Notes: generated by a model from the sequence alone, not told the origin. A stretch of 64,000 nucleotides of DNA from Dicaeum eximium (GCA_013396995.1 VWZP01010561.1:469767-533766), one strand, 5' to 3'. Counted from the first letter of the stretch, positions 36,201 through 50,900 are shown. Program-made: numbers and translations.

Positions 36201-39200
36201 TTTCCTGCATTTGAGAACTGTGGATGCCAGCACACCCAGAGGACATGTAAGCTTTGCCTTGTGGAAAACCTCTTTGGGGCTACTGCCATCCTGGAGGTGA
36301 CCAGTAAGTCTGGTGATATTCCCTTTTCTGTTCTGTTTCTTTTTTCCAGGTTTGGCCATGAGGACCTAATTGGCCTCAGAGAGAGTCTGCCTTGTATCCC
36401 TGTGGTGGGAAATGTCTAGTGCTTTCTGTCAATCCTATTCAGGTAGTTGTGGTTGGGTATGGACATGCAAATTTTGGGAGCTTCGTTCTGATGTTCTCAT
36501 GCTGGGTGGGGCAAAAAGGGCACTATTGTCTCTTCACCCACTTTCCCCCCACCAGGCCATTTTTCTGTGTTGTAGCAGCTTTCCTTTTCTTTCATACCGT
36601 CTGCTGACACCCCTAAGCCAATTTCCTTTACAAGTAGGAAGACTGGATTTTTTTAGTGTTGCTGTCAAGTAATAGATCAGACTATATCCTTAAAAAACCC
36701 TGTGTGCAAACACTCCTGAGTCGTCTGGGGGTCTGTACCAAAACCTGTGGTGCTGGCAGTAGAAGTTGCTTTTATGCCTAAAACTTTCCCCCGATGTAGG
36801 TGAGTTGGGTTTCAGGCTACACTAGAGTGCCTTGCTCAGCTCTTTCCTATTCCCTATCAACCAGCAACCTTTTCTTTGACAGATTTCCATTTATCAGCTC
36901 TCCTTGGCTTGTGCTGGATTCTGTAGTGCTCAGGTACTCTGCTTTGCTCCTCCTGCTCAAGATAACCATGCTTATCTTTGCAAACTTCCCTTTGGTAGGT
37001 CAGATCTGTAGTTATAGTTGGTGTTTGTGATCTAAGTTATGTGGGTCACAGACCTTTGCCTGGCCACCAGAAAAGCAAGCAAAGCACATATCTGCCTTGA
37101 TTTTAAATCTTTTTTCCCTAAGCTTAGTCTTTTCTGCCTTGGTGCAAGTCAATAGGAAGTTTAGAGAGCTCATCATATTTTCCTTACCTTTCAAGTAGTA
37201 ATTTTTTTTTGTTTGTTTTATGTATTAAAGAAACCACCTTCTTTCCTTTCTTGAAACTTTATGCCATTTGACTTTTGGAGTAAGTTTTTTGCAAAATACT
37301 GGTAAAATCAGCTTCCCCTACCATTTGTAAGGTAATTTTCAGAGTCTTTCAGAAAGATTCTTCATACCACCAATTTATCTTTTTCTTTAAGGGCCAGGAT
37401 TCTGAAATATAGCCAATGGACTAAACTAATCCACTGTGTTTTGAATACTTGGCTTAACTAGTCAAAGGAATGAACAACAAAATGAACAACTAAATCTCTT
37501 AATGGGAGGTTTTCTCTGCAAATACTCATATTAGTTGCAGGGGTTACTACATCTTGTTTGCTCATGCTGGTTTACCAACACAACTTAAAAGACAAAAGGT
37601 AGTGGTAAAGTGATTGGATAGTTTTCCAGGAGAGTGTCTTGGTAAACTTCTGTCCTTCTATAAGCACACTCATAAACTGTTTTGAATTGAAATACACACA
37701 GCAGTTAAAATCAACAAAATGTAATCTGGAGCAGCAAGCTGTATGTAATTGAGCTGGATTTCACAGTTCATAGCTAATATCAAGCCCAGGTGTCTGGAAG
37801 TCCTGAGGATGGATTGTCATGGAGCACAGCTCTCTGAACAATCCCAGTTTTCTAGGACTCACTTCATATGTGAGATGCTCCATCTTTGTGGTTCTTTTCT
37901 GGTCTCATTCCAGTTTTACCATGTCTCTTGTGCTATGGGAACTCAGGACTGAATGTGGTGTGGCCTCACCAGTGTTGAGCAGAAGAGATTCCATTCTTAA
38001 TTATGAATAAAAATTATTTGTCGAGGATTAGAAATACTGTGTTGTATGGATTCTTTGCTGATTCTTTGGCCCCCCGAAAGAGTGGCTACTGTTTTTCTGG
38101 TAAGGTGTTCTGATAATATTTTTTCTGGTATAAGGTCTGGTGTAAGAGGTATGTAGCTTATAGAATGATCAATAATCCTTGAATAATTTGGTCCTTAGAA
38201 GCTAACCATTACACAGGGAAAATTTTTCAATTCAAATATGCTGTCATTTCATACCATGATACACATGCTTGTAAAATTCTTACTGCTTCGAACATGTCAG
38301 TATAGTCAGCCTGTTTCTGAAACAAAAGGATCTGTTTGGTTTTGTGTTGATTTTCTTAATTGTCAGTACAATGCCAGATGAAACAAACTTTTATTCAGAG
38401 GAAGAACTTCCAAGTTACATGGGTTGTCTGCCGCTTTCCCAGATCAATAATTCTTCATAATCTCTAGAATGATAGCAAAAGCCAGTTTGACTCTGCCCGT
38501 GTTGCATCCCCACTTATAAGTGGCACAATTCAACACAATCCTCAGACCTCTGTCTTGAGAGCTGCTGCTTTAGGTGCAGCCTTCTAAATGCTATAACTTA
38601 AGCTTTTTACACTGTCTTAGTAAGACGTGACATGAAGTCCCTTGGTATGTGTGTAATTTCCATTTCAGATTGTCAGATTTTTGTTGAATAAATTGCCCCA
38701 GGTCTTTAAGGACAACCTGTTGTTCTGTTTGATTGTGGGTGCTGGAAACACTGACAAAACCAAGAACACTACTTTGTGTTTAGACCTAAAGTATTTAATT
38801 CTAAGCTGTCTCAAAGAGATCTGTATTTGGGCAGGATAAGTCATTGGCAAATACTGCTTTGTTACTGTTTTGTTCTGTATTCTTTTGTCCACCCCTGTTG
38901 TATCTAGGTGTCATGGATTCAGGAGAGAAAGTAAGCCTCAGACAAAATTTTTGTTTCCTTTCACTGATTCAGCTGCACTATGAGGAGTGTCAGTTCTGAT
39001 GTGGGTGGAAGCTGCAGGAGCTGGTTGTACCCTTGTCAAGAAACCTACCTATGTTGGCCATGAGCCATAAATATTAAAATATGCTTTCTTGGTCTCCATA
39101 CAGCCAGCAAAATTTGTCCCTGCAAGCCAAATCAAAATGGCTTTTTCCGTTCTCTGTTGATTTTGACTATTTGTTCATAACTTTTTGTTAAGTCACCTTG

Positions 39201-42200
39201 GATAACAATGTGTAAGGAATGTGTTTGAGTTTGCTGCACTCCAAATGCTGCAATAAACTCTCAGTGGTTCTCAGCAAATGTCACATGTATGAGTATTGCA
39301 GCTGTATATTTTTTCTGCTGACGTTCTTATTTTTAACTTTGAAATGCATTTCTGTCTGTAAATCTTCCTGATTTTGGAGATGTCTTACACAGACTGAACA
39401 TATACAAGAGGTTCTTTAGTCATTCACTGTGTCCAGTCAACTTAAGTCTGCTGGAAAGAGAGAGTTCTTGTGGAGATTTCAGGAGATGATCTGTGTCCCT
39501 CCCAGCAGCTGTGATGAGAGCATAAATAAAATAAAACTGTACATGTACAGAGCACAAAGATCAGACCATGTCATATCTCAGTGAATGGTAATCTAGAGCC
39601 TTCATTCTTAGCTATTCTTTAGTATTGAAAAAGAAACTATCAAGCACAGCTGAGCCACTTGCACTAAACAACAGTGATTCAGCACTTCAATTTGCCAACG
39701 GACACATAATTATCCTCTAGTTTTTATGTGTCAAAACAGTGTAGGAGTGTAAAACAGTAAAAGCTGATAAGGATTTATACACCCAACTTGTGTTTAGAAC
39801 AACTCTTGAAACATTCTAATGTAAAGGGGAAAATAATTTGACTTTAATTTCTTTCTGTTTGTTAAAGTAGCAGTAAGTAAATTGTTTATAGAGTATTTCA
39901 ACTGATGTTTTCTATTAGTAAGATGCATTGGAAATATGAGAACACTAGAAACATTCTTATTGCCTACCAGCAATAAATTTTAGTTACTCCATACTGCGGT
40001 ATAGTGGGGTACTGCCATGGACTGTGCTGGTGGAACAGGAAGGGGTAGTTTTTTCCTTACATCTTGGGGACTTTTTAGGAAGGCTGGAGTTCCATCTACT
40101 AAGTCATCAACTCCTTCATGGTGTTGCCGTGGTTAATAAAATTTGGTATTTCCCCAAATGAACCAAATGCATTGATTTCTAGAGAATAACTTTGATGCTG
40201 ATAAGACCCCATGGATGGGAAAGAGACTGTGAGCACACGTGCAACAACTCTGAGCAAACAGAACAGCATTGTAACCAGCAACTATTAAACTAATTAAATG
40301 CATCTAAGAAATTTATTCTAACGTGCTGTGGTTAGATCCATTGTTATCTCAATCCTTTGTGCCCCACATTGGGCATCAAAAAGGATGATTGTGGTTTAAC
40401 CCCAGCTGGGGTACTGTGCAGCCACTCAGTCACCACCTCCCTTCTCCTAGTGTTGATTCCATGTTTCCCAGTATAAGAGAAGAAACTTGAAAGGAAAGAC
40501 CTAGAAATAAAAACCTGAAGCAATTTGCCTTTATTAGTGTAACAATTGTCGAGCTGAAGTTTCTTTTAATATTATAATGTCACTGCCCACTACACAACTC
40601 CTGTTTGTAAGAAAGTCTGTCTATACAACTTAAAGGAAGAGTGCTTTGCAGCTAAAAGTCTAACAACAGCAGCAGGCATCGCTGATTTGGTAGGCACACA
40701 TGACAAAGTAGTTGAGTAGCAAGAAAAGAAAAAAAAACTATCTGAAAAGAGTATATGGTGAGAAGTGTATATAGGTAAATGATCTGAATTTCTTCTGTAA
40801 TAAGATGGCATAAAGAAAGAAAGGTTTGCTTTTCTTCTACAGCCAGAAGAAGCTACCCAGAATTGATCTGTAAATTTACCATCTACCCTCTCCACAGCTC
40901 TCCTTTTTTTTTTCCAACAGCAAAGGATCAGTGAGTGTTCCAAACATGCCACAGGATGCTCAGATTGCTTTAGCATTTTCAGATGCCTCTTCTTTCTCCC
41001 AGCTCAGGTCTAGGTAGAATAGGGAGAATGTATGAGGAGAATAACTGGAGAGATGTGGCAGAAATGAGCCCTCTCCAGTTTAAGAAGTATGAGGAAAGCT
41101 CTTACATTGCTGAGTAAGTGCTTGGGCTATGTAAAAAATTTATAAGCTCTTAATGTTACTTTATTATCTGTTTGGTTTCAGTAGAATATAACCAATGGCA
41201 TGATGAATGATAACTTAGGGAACCTGCAGATTAAAATTTTCTAATCATTTTTATGTTAACAGCATAGACAATAGCTTCCTCCTGTCAGCAAAACAGAGTG
41301 AAGTACAACTTTAAATTTACTGCGTGCAGAAAATACTGCAAGTGAATATGGAAAATGATAAATATTATTTTCCTGATTACCAAGGAAGCATGGTACTGCT
41401 AATGCTTTGCTCATTGTCATTATTTGGTAATTAAACTTTCTTTTTTAAAATCTTGTTAGAGATTCTGATATGAAGGCTTGGGGGTGGGGAATCAGAGAAA
41501 TTGGTGTGCCAGGTCAGACTCAAGTCATTCTTTTTCAGATAGATCACTCATTTTCTCATGGTTACAGTTTAGATACAGGTTTTATTCCCCTCACACTCCT
41601 CAGTTGCTACAATTGCCAGTGGTGACAAGCTTTACCACCGGCTCTGCTCCTGCGCCCCTTGATGTAGCTGAATTAATGATCCAGAGTTGCTATTCCTTCT
41701 CCAGATCCCTTTTCCCCTCTAGGGAGAAAAATCAGGATAATTTTAAGGCAGGATCAAAGTGAGAGAAGTGCTGCTGAAAGAAGAGGAATGAAGCCTGAAA
41801 CTGGTTGGGGTGCTACTGTCCAGGCACCAGCAGGCAAGGACCACCCCAGTGACCTTGGCATGGAGCATGCTGGTTCCTCACTGCAGATGGATGTGTCCCC
41901 ACAGCAGGAGGACAGGGAGCAAGGAGGTCTCATTTGGTTGCTCTCCTCCTGTGTGAGTTCACAGCAGTCTCTAAGAGCAGCACTTGCTGGTCCTGGAGCA
42001 GGTGAAGCTCTTGGGATAGGTTTTAGGCTCCTGAACCTCGTAGAAAAATTGGAGGTCTGGCTGGCACATGCAAATCAGGTGTGGGTTGGGCTGGGAAAAG
42101 TGTGCTGTCACTTCTTTGCAGGGATTCAGGAGAGGCATGCAATCAGAAGCTTGTTTTAGGTTATAACCAAACACTGAGCACCTTGAGGTTTGTGGGAATT

Positions 42201-45200
42201 GATTGCTTTGTGTCATAACGAAAAAAAAAAACAAAACAAAACAAACCCCAAAAACAAAACCAAAAAAAACCAGCAGAAACCACCCCATACAACTCTTGAA
42301 ACACAACCAGCAAACCAGTATTTAATTTAATTTTCTCTTACGATGGAAAGAACATGAGAACATGAGCAGAAATAGTGCCATTTTATGATGCTGTAAAACT
42401 CTTTGTGTGCAGGAAATGGCAAGGGGTGGTTACTGTGTCCTTTGCTGTTCTGCATGAGGAATGTGTGGAAAGAGCAATGCAAAAAAATGACAGCACCTTG
42501 AGACCATGGCAAAGAGGGATGTTGTACTCATGATCTGAAGTATTACACATAATGGACAAAAGATGTTGCAGGAGTCATCCATGTGACAGTTCAGTGTGCT
42601 TCTTGCTTCTGTCTAACAACACTTCTGTTCTTTTTCTTGCTTGTCTCCCTAAAGGTACTTAAAATAATGTAAAATGAGTGTTTTCCATTTCTGTCAGGAG
42701 TTTTAAACCCATGTGTATCTAGCACCACCCACTGCTTTTAATCCTAATAGGATTTTTAACTGCTTTTCTATGTGCTTTATTTCCCCAGGATCTACTAATG
42801 TTTAAAAGAAAACTTGTACTAAGTAAATGGAAGATAGATTTCAGGTATAGCCATCCCTTTCTCTCACTGAGTGTGTCTGATGTTTCCTGTGCAAAGAGAT
42901 CTTTTGATTTCTGTTTAATCTTTATGAGGAAGCTGCTATGTTGCTTTTAAAGTTAGAAAGTGAGTAGTCAGTATTTTACAAAATGTTGGCATTTTTAACT
43001 CTTCTGAAGTCCTTATGCAAGGGACAGAACTACACAGAAGTGAGAGCCCTGCCTTTAAGGTGCTTTGCAGTCTTTTTGTGAATAATATAAACAGTGAGAA
43101 ATTAGTTTCATTATAATTGTGGTCCTAAATTTAAGAGACATTTGATTGTTTATCAGGATAAGGGACATTTAAAGGAACAGGTAGAGTGAATAGGATGAAT
43201 GATGAGCCTGATATCCTGAACAACTGAATGGCAGCAAAGAGATCTCTGAACCAAGGGAATAAAGACAAAATGGTTGTCAGCCTGGATGTTTTAGGTTCAG
43301 CCAGTGATGCCCAGGATTTATTTCTTTTTTCAGAGTGTACAACTTGCGAAGTCCCCAGTGACTGATCTTGCAGGAGAGCGCAGGCATTTGTCATGGACTC
43401 TGACTGCACTGCCAAGTTGTGACTCGTCTTGCTTCTGTCTCTCTGGTGGGAGCTGGCTTTTTACCCAGCTGGGGGAGGTTGCCCAGCCCTCACCACTCTT
43501 CTGTGAGTGCCACTACAGCAAAGGTAATTTGTAGCAGTGGGGCACTGGCAGCTGATTCACCACTGGATGCGGGCAGTAAACAGGAAGCTTTGTGAAGGAA
43601 ATTATTTCACTTTGTTGCAGTAAGTAGATGAGAAAGAGAAATACAGAGGGGTTTTGATTGCCTTGCCTAGGCTTCTTTTCCTGCTTGGATTAAAAGCTTG
43701 TATGTGAGGTTCCAGGCTCTCTGCCTGCCTTGCGTGGTTTCCACAGTCTTGTGTGGCTGCTGAAATGGGGCGTGGATTTGCTCAGTGAGTGACTAAGAAG
43801 GACTCAGTGTCACAGCAGATGGAAGGAGTAAGTTGTTGCACACTGTACTGCAGCAGCCTCTCCTGTTCCTCTGCCCTTGGGAATATGACATGGCCCCACT
43901 GTGCAGTGCCAGAGGTGGCAGCGCTGCTGTGCATGCTGAGAGGTGTTGAGTCATCTCCTCACTCTGTGTGATCTGCTTGGGATCAAGGAGCTTTCTTACT
44001 GCTGTTCACATGTGCCTCTGAAGAATGAAGTCCTGCCCAAGATAAATTCATTGTGAAATAACTTAATTTTTCCTTTGTGTTTTCATCCTTTGTTGTTATT
44101 TTAATAGAGAAATCATAGTAATCAGCTTAACCTTAGGCTGTTGAGAATTGATGAGCATCTCTGATCTGTAGGAAATGTCTGTAGAGATCAGAAGGCAGAC
44201 GGAATGGGGTGAATCATCAATGTCCTGCAGAGAATTGAGCTACAAGCAGCAAGGAAGAATGAAAGATAAAAGGCCTTTTCTTATAAACAGACTTTAATAA
44301 ACACCTAGGTTGCACAATTTCCTATTGCAAATCAGTAGGTAAGGAGGAAAAGAAGAATGAAAGATGAAATATTTGAAGTAGATGGATAACAATTTTACCC
44401 AAACGTTTAACTAAGAAGCAAAAAGTGAATATGACCAAACAGCAAAGTGTCTCTGAGCCTGGACTTACTGAGAGATCATTGCACTTTTCCCCAGACAAAT
44501 TTTTTTGGTTCACCTAATTGTTTTCTCATCCTTTTCTAACTTGTCTACTTTGCATCCTTAATAAGAAAGAGAACTGTGACCTGCTAAATGCAAAGAAACT
44601 CAAAGCAAACCAACCTTAAACATAGATGTATGTGTGTACATACCTTCAGACCTGAAGGTCTCCTGCTGTGGCATCTTCCTCTCCCCAGCTGCTCATCCTC
44701 AACTTTTGTTAATTTATGATCGTTATCAAATTGTATATAAAAGAGACTCTTAAAGCCTTTTTATGATACTGACCACAGCCAGGCTGGAGTGAAATCCAGA
44801 TTGTCGAACATGGTGTAAACCCAAATCTCCGTTTTTAAACATGGGGTCTACCTCAGACACTGCCTAGAATGACAAGAAAATTTGTAGCAGATACACAGAT
44901 CATCTTGGGGACAGTAGCATTCCAGTAATTCCAAAGATGGCTAGCAAAATTGGAGGAAAAAAAAAGACAAATTAAAAGAAACAACTACTGTTCCTGCACT
45001 CTAATTTCTTCTTCCTGTAAATATGACTTTAAAAACACATTTGGGAATAGGAACTGAAAGTGTCATGTTCTGGGACCCCAGGACAGGCTAATGAAAGAGA
45101 CGCAGTGTTAAAAATCTTGTATCCGTATCCATTTAGGTGCACTTTTTCCTGTTGGAGGTATTTTTTTGATGCTAGAAACTGAGACCACAAGTTGGTTAAA

Positions 45201-47891
45201 TACCTCCTGGCTATTTAAGGGATGAACTTGTTAAACTCTGACAGAGTCTTCTGAACACACCAGCTGAATGTTGGTTACAGTGAGAGTTGTTTGCCCCGTG
45301 TTTGTCTGGGTGCGCTGCTGTCTTAATAAAGGCTTACAGCTCATCAGCCTAAGTAAAAGGACTTTCTGTTCCTTAAACCTTTTCTGATAGCCTATTCCCT
45401 TTTGTTCAGATAGGTTTCTTGCTGCTGGCATAAGATTTTGAAGCAAACTTGGAAATCCTTTCATTTCAAACAAAATTCTGTGTATAACAAAAAATATTAT
45501 TTCCATGTCTATCATTCAAACTTGGTATCTCCAAAATATCTGAACTCAGATTTTATTAACAAAGAGGGGTTGTAATAGGACATAAAATCAGTAGGTCTTA
45601 CAAATATTTTTACAAGACACCACCTATCTACATAAAATAAAAGAAAAATAAAATCAATGGGGACCAGTTCACATTCTTCATACTTTCAGCCTGCAACTTT
45701 TAGGCTTTCAGCAGAAAATAAATTTTCTTAAAGAAGAAATAAGAGCAATGAGGACATTTTTGAGGTAGACAGTAGAACATCTTTTAAATTCTCATTAGGC
45801 ATGTATAAAAAGGCAGCATTTCCATGATTTTTAAATGATTGTCCTGTAACTGAAATATTAACATTAAATTGATTAAGCATTCTGTCAGTCTCCATTTCAG
45901 ATACTCATTAATTTTTCAAATGAGACTGATTATAAAATCTATCATATATGATGTTCTAACGTGACAGGTATGTCTGTAAGTTAGAATAGGGAAAGTTGGG
46001 CCTTTTTTCTTTTTACTAAAATAGAGAAGGAAGGTTCATGCATAAACTGCAAACATTTTAAAAATAGTAAAAATGTTTTAAGTATATTGCAATTTAACAA
46101 AAAAAAAGTGTCAATATGCTTTTGCCTTCTTGAAATAAATCAAAATTGTAAGACTTCTTGGCTTTTGATTCCAAACTTTACTGAAGTAAACCTGCTTTTA
46201 TGAAATATTACAGAATTGAGTGAGGTTTGCTACTTTTGGGGGAGGTTTTGGTGCACCTGCCTTTTTCTGGTGGGAAGTTGTTCTCCCAGAATATTTTGAC
46301 TGCCTTTTTTTTTTCCTCCAGTGTCTACAAGGTGGTTTATTGACAGTCCTTTTCCAAAGTACATTTTGAAATTAGTCTTCACTTGTGCTGCCTTGAAAGG
46401 AGCACAGACTTTCAAATTGAAATGTTTCTAGCTAGAAGCACACACATTTGAGAAGATCACGAAGAGCAGACGGGCTGCATACTCATCTTAATTAATGGAG
46501 GTATAAATCTGCTAATCATAGAACCATTTAGGTTGGAAAGGGCCTTTGAGATCATCAAGTCCAACCATTAACTCAGTACTGCTAAGTCCATCACTAAACC
46601 ATGTCCCTAGATGCCACACAGACGCATCTTTTAAATACCTTCTGGCATGGTGACTCCACCACTTCTCTGGGCAGCCTCTTCCAATGCCTGACCACCCATC
46701 TGGATATTAGGAGGATTTTCTTTGCTCATCTAAACTTCCGCTGGTGCAACTTGAAGCTGTTCCCTCTCATCCTGTCAGTTGTTACTTGTGAGAAGAGACC
46801 AACCCTCACCCAGCTACAGCCTCCTTTCAGGCAGTTGTAGAGAGTGACAAGGTCCCTCTGAGCATCCTTTTCTCCAGGCTGAACAACCTCAGCTCCCTCA
46901 GCTGCTCCTGATAGGATTTGTGCTCCAGACCCTTAGCCAGCTTTGCTCCCTTCTCTGGGCACATTCCAGCACCAAAATGTCTGTCTTGTAGTGAAGGGCC
47001 CAGAACTAAATGCATTATTCAAGGTGCTAAGTACAGGGGAATGAGATTTAAATAATTAATAAAAATCAATAATTTCCAAGTTTTGCTGTGATAATTATAT
47101 CACAGCAAAAGCAAACTTCTAAAGCAACTTTCTTGTTACTTTTAATATCTTTCTTCTTGTTGTTTTGATTACTGTTGTATGTAATGTTTCACATTTACTT
47201 TAAATACCTTAAAAAGCAGTGTATTTGTTTCTCCTCTAGTCTTTCACAAAAATCAAGTAATGGGATTTTTTTTTTCCCCCACTTACTCCCAGGCCAACAC
47301 AAGCTGTTTGGGTTCCAGTGATTCCCCTGCACATGACTGCAGTCACCATGCAGGTCAGCCAGAAGGACTTCCAGAAGGCTCAAGAGCAGCTGAAGCTTTT
47401 GAAAAAGGATCCTGGGAATGAAACTAAGTTGAAACTCTATGCCCTGTTTAAACAGGTAGGCTTGACTTGACTTATTTTGTTTGGTAAGGAGCATTTATAA
47501 CCTGAGAGGATGGGCCTGTAAAATTTATTTAAAATACAGGCTGTTCAAATGTATTGTGTGTTAACAGGCTCTTCATTTTATGTGCTCAAATTGTCAGCTT
47601 GAAATGTCAGCCTCTTAAAATGCCTAAATTCTGAGGGAAGCCAAACCTGTTTTTTCATGCTTTGAGTAGGAACCTTTATTCAAAGAAATAGAGCAAAATT
47701 ACATCCATTGTGTGATGCCTTCCATATAATAATTTTGATTCAGCTTTGGAAAATGGCTTATGCCTAGGAAAAAAAGAATAGGCTGAATGCTTCCTCAAAT
47801 TTCTTGTATCTACAGTCATCTGGGCCTATAATATAATGGTGTTGACATTTGAAAGTTGATTTCTGGGGTTTTTTCCCCTCTCTCTCTCTCT

Positions 47892-47956
<65 letters not shown>

Positions 47957-50900
47957 TTTTAGTATGGTCATTGCAGGTTTTGTTTGGGGTTTTTTGTTTG
48001 TTCATTTTGAATTCAAGTAACTGTTCCTCCACAGTTCAAGTGAAGGTTATTCTTTACCACATCATGAAAGGAGACCTTTGCAGAAATAGCTTTATGTCCA
48101 TAGCAGGGCTTGTATTGGTATTTCAGGAATATTTGTGGATCAGGATTGACTGCAGGGTCAGTACAGGCTGTGGCTTATTATGTTGAGGGAGGCAATCAGT
48201 AACTCATTTAAAAAAACCTTGAAGACAGCTGATAGTTCCAGGTAGATTTATTGATTAATAATAGTGAGATCATAAATGGTTTCTTTCTCTCTCTTTCCTT
48301 CTCTTTCCTTCTCTTTCCTTCTCTTTCCTTCTCTTTCCTTCTCTTTCCTTCTCTTTCCTTCTCTTTCCTTCTCTTTCCTTCTCTTTCCTTCTCTTTCCTT
48401 CTCTTTCCTTCTCTTTCCTTCTCTTTCCTTCTCCCTTCCTCCCTCTTGAAAAATTCCTTTCCAATAGTTTAGTTTTCTTCTTTCTGATCTGTGGAAAAAA
48501 AAAAAGAAAAACTGATCTGTGGAAAACTGATCATAGAGTACTTCAGGATAGCTCAGACTCTTGCCATCTCTTGCAGTTCAGCTGGTCCAATGCTCTTGTT
48601 CATGGCAGAGCCAACTTTGAAGTAAGATCCAAATTAATAGCTCCTATTCAATTGTCTCTTCACACAGCTAACAAGTCTTTAACATTCTTTTTAAGTATTA
48701 AATTTTCACAGTTTTTGCAGCAGGATAACTTAACATGCATAGGTGTTTTTGGAAACCAGTCCCTCATATTTGTTAGGTGCTTCTGGAAGCCCAGTATAAT
48801 AACAGAAATAGCAGACACTGAAAATCTCACAGTATGTGAACTGTCAGAACATTGTCAACCAGTATTCCTTCTCTCTCAGAGTTGAATTCTGTATGCTAAA
48901 CAGATAAATATTCAGAACAGTCATCATCTTTTCTACCAGATCATCTGAACTTTAATCAAAGGTTTAAAGAAGTCTCTTTCTCTCTCTTCTCAGGCTACTG
49001 AAGGTCCCTGCAATGCTCCAAAACCAGGTATGCTGGACTTCGTCAAGAAAGCCAAGTGGGATGCATGGAACTCTCTTGGCAATTTGTCTCAGGTGACAAA
49101 ACCCATTATTTCACTTAGATACTTGGTAGATTACTCTGTCTTGAAATGCCCGGTCTTTTACGTGAGTGGCTGATGACTAAAAATATTACATGCTAGTTGA
49201 GCATCTCTCCTTCAGCCATCAAAATGTTTCCTACTGTATTCCTCAATCACTTCACTGCTTCAGTGTTTGGAGATTTTTTTTTTTAGTGTGTAAGCCTGGT
49301 TCTGTGTTATTACTGCCAGCTTGTATCTGTGTAAGAGATCCTATGTGGTGACTTCTGTCATGCTAGAGCATGACAAGAACCACACACACACACTGCTTCT
49401 TCTCTCAAGGCAGGAAAAAGTCAAGTTTTATTTACACTTAGTGTTATATAGGGTTTTGGGAACAACTGTGGATTGGAGGATGAGGTTACCACCTCTCCAA
49501 CCACGCTGTTCAATGAAAAGGTCCATCAAACTTTCTCTGCCCAGGAGAAAGGAATGAAAACAAAAAGAGAGTTAACAAAACATGTGCTGTGTTTACATAA
49601 ACCAGTGTGAGAAGCTCCATTACAAAAATGAAAACAACAAGAAGGTTGTAAATCAGGGTGACAGACTTCCATTATGGTCCATTCTGCTCTTCTCTTTGAG
49701 AAAGATGGATTGAGCTTCTCAGTTCTTACAACAAAACACAAATCTCTAAATTCAACATATTCATAACTTCGCCATTTTTAAAAAGTCAGTCTCTTATGCT
49801 GTTGAATAAAAGACTAGAAAAAAATGGTGTATTGAGAGCCTCTCTTCGTTCTTTCTTTCTCAATATGTCTTGATATGTTTAGTATCTTTCATAACCTTTA
49901 GAGAAGTCAAGTGAAGCAAGCGGGGAGAATAAAGATGCAGAGATACATAAGCATTCCTTTTTCTTGCAGGCTTTAGAAAGTCTGACTGCATAGAGCTGCC
50001 ATGGTTTCCTCAGCTGCTATTAAATGAAGGAAACAAGCTTTTCAAATCAGCTCTGTCAGTGCTGCATTAGGCCTGCTGCTCAGTAGTAGTTGCTAAGCTC
50101 AGTCAAAAAGATTCTTTAATATAGAGGAGGGGTTTTGTATTTTTCTTCTTTTTTTAAAGAAAACATGGTTGCATAATTTCATGAATATAAGATATTGTTC
50201 CACTTTGGGTTTTCTGGGGTGCACTTTGATCTTTTGTTTAGTTTGGGGTTTTAGGGTTATTTTTGAGATGGCCCTACAGCTTTTAGGAGTAGTCCAGAAA
50301 TACTTAAGGAAAAAAATCAGCTCCTCAAGTTAGAGTGGAGAGTGGATAGACAATTTCATGTGTTACTCATTATGGATTATAGAATTGTTCAGAGTATATT
50401 ATCCTTTCAAGCCAATAAGTTGTAACAACCAAGTACTTAAAATGCTTTTAAATTGCTGCTTACTTTAGAAATAGGGAGACAGGATTCTTTAGGCTTCTGT
50501 GTGTCATTTTAGTGCTAAATGAAAACTATTGTCTTCAAGCAATTTTAAAATGCCATAAGATCCATTTCAGTGCTCTTATTTTCAGCAACACATATTCTAA
50601 AATAAAAACTTCTGATGGAGAAATGTCTGACTGGGAAGCAGAAACAAAGGATCCATAGAAATGTTTAAATGCTGGGAATATGACAAAGGTCTCTCTGGTA
50701 ATCTTAATCATGGATGGGGGCACTCTTCCAGCAAAATAAATGTCATCATCCCAGCATCTATGCACTTTCATTTTGTAAATCTATTGCTGCTGCATTTAAG
50801 ATGACTTGAAGTGTGTTCTGCAGTGCTCAAATACAACATGTTCCCCTACTCTCCCCCTTAACTGGAATGTGTTATAATTGAGATTTTAATTTTCTTTTGT

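Larger units (their letters stand above)
33243..47292 (+). other. ECI2: ECI2 intron 1 (about 14 kb)
   Basis: GT at 33243, AG at 47291-47292, phase 2. The first 200 bases are CpG island. It contains a CR1 fragment (33667-33776), a retroviral piece (40080-40450), an A-rich run (42221-42270) and a CR1 copy (46514-47045). The remainder, chiefly 33777-40079 and 40451-46513, has no recognised exon, RNA gene or element. Open frames of up to 128 codons in it show no family similarity. Confidence 0.9.
47456..48993 (+). other. ECI2: ECI2 intron 2 with expanded simple repeats
   Basis: About 1.5 kb, phase 0. It holds a (CT)n/T61 tract (47878-47955) and a 10-base minisatellite (48291-48430). The rest is unique and has no recognised content. 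Confidence 0.9.

Noticed and set aside
40590..40976. Minus-strand open frame of 128 codons in intron 1
   Set aside because: No family resemblance; not in frame with the adjacent retroviral leader.
47895..48200. Processed pseudogene on the minus strand with a 61-base poly(A) tail
   Set aside because: The sequence beside the A run has no coding resemblance and no target-site duplication; a simple T-run expansion is enough.
48251..48472. Low-complexity frames rich in Phe/Leu/Ser (+) or Lys/Glu/Arg (-)
   Set aside because: Translations of the 10-base minisatellite inside an ECI2 intron.
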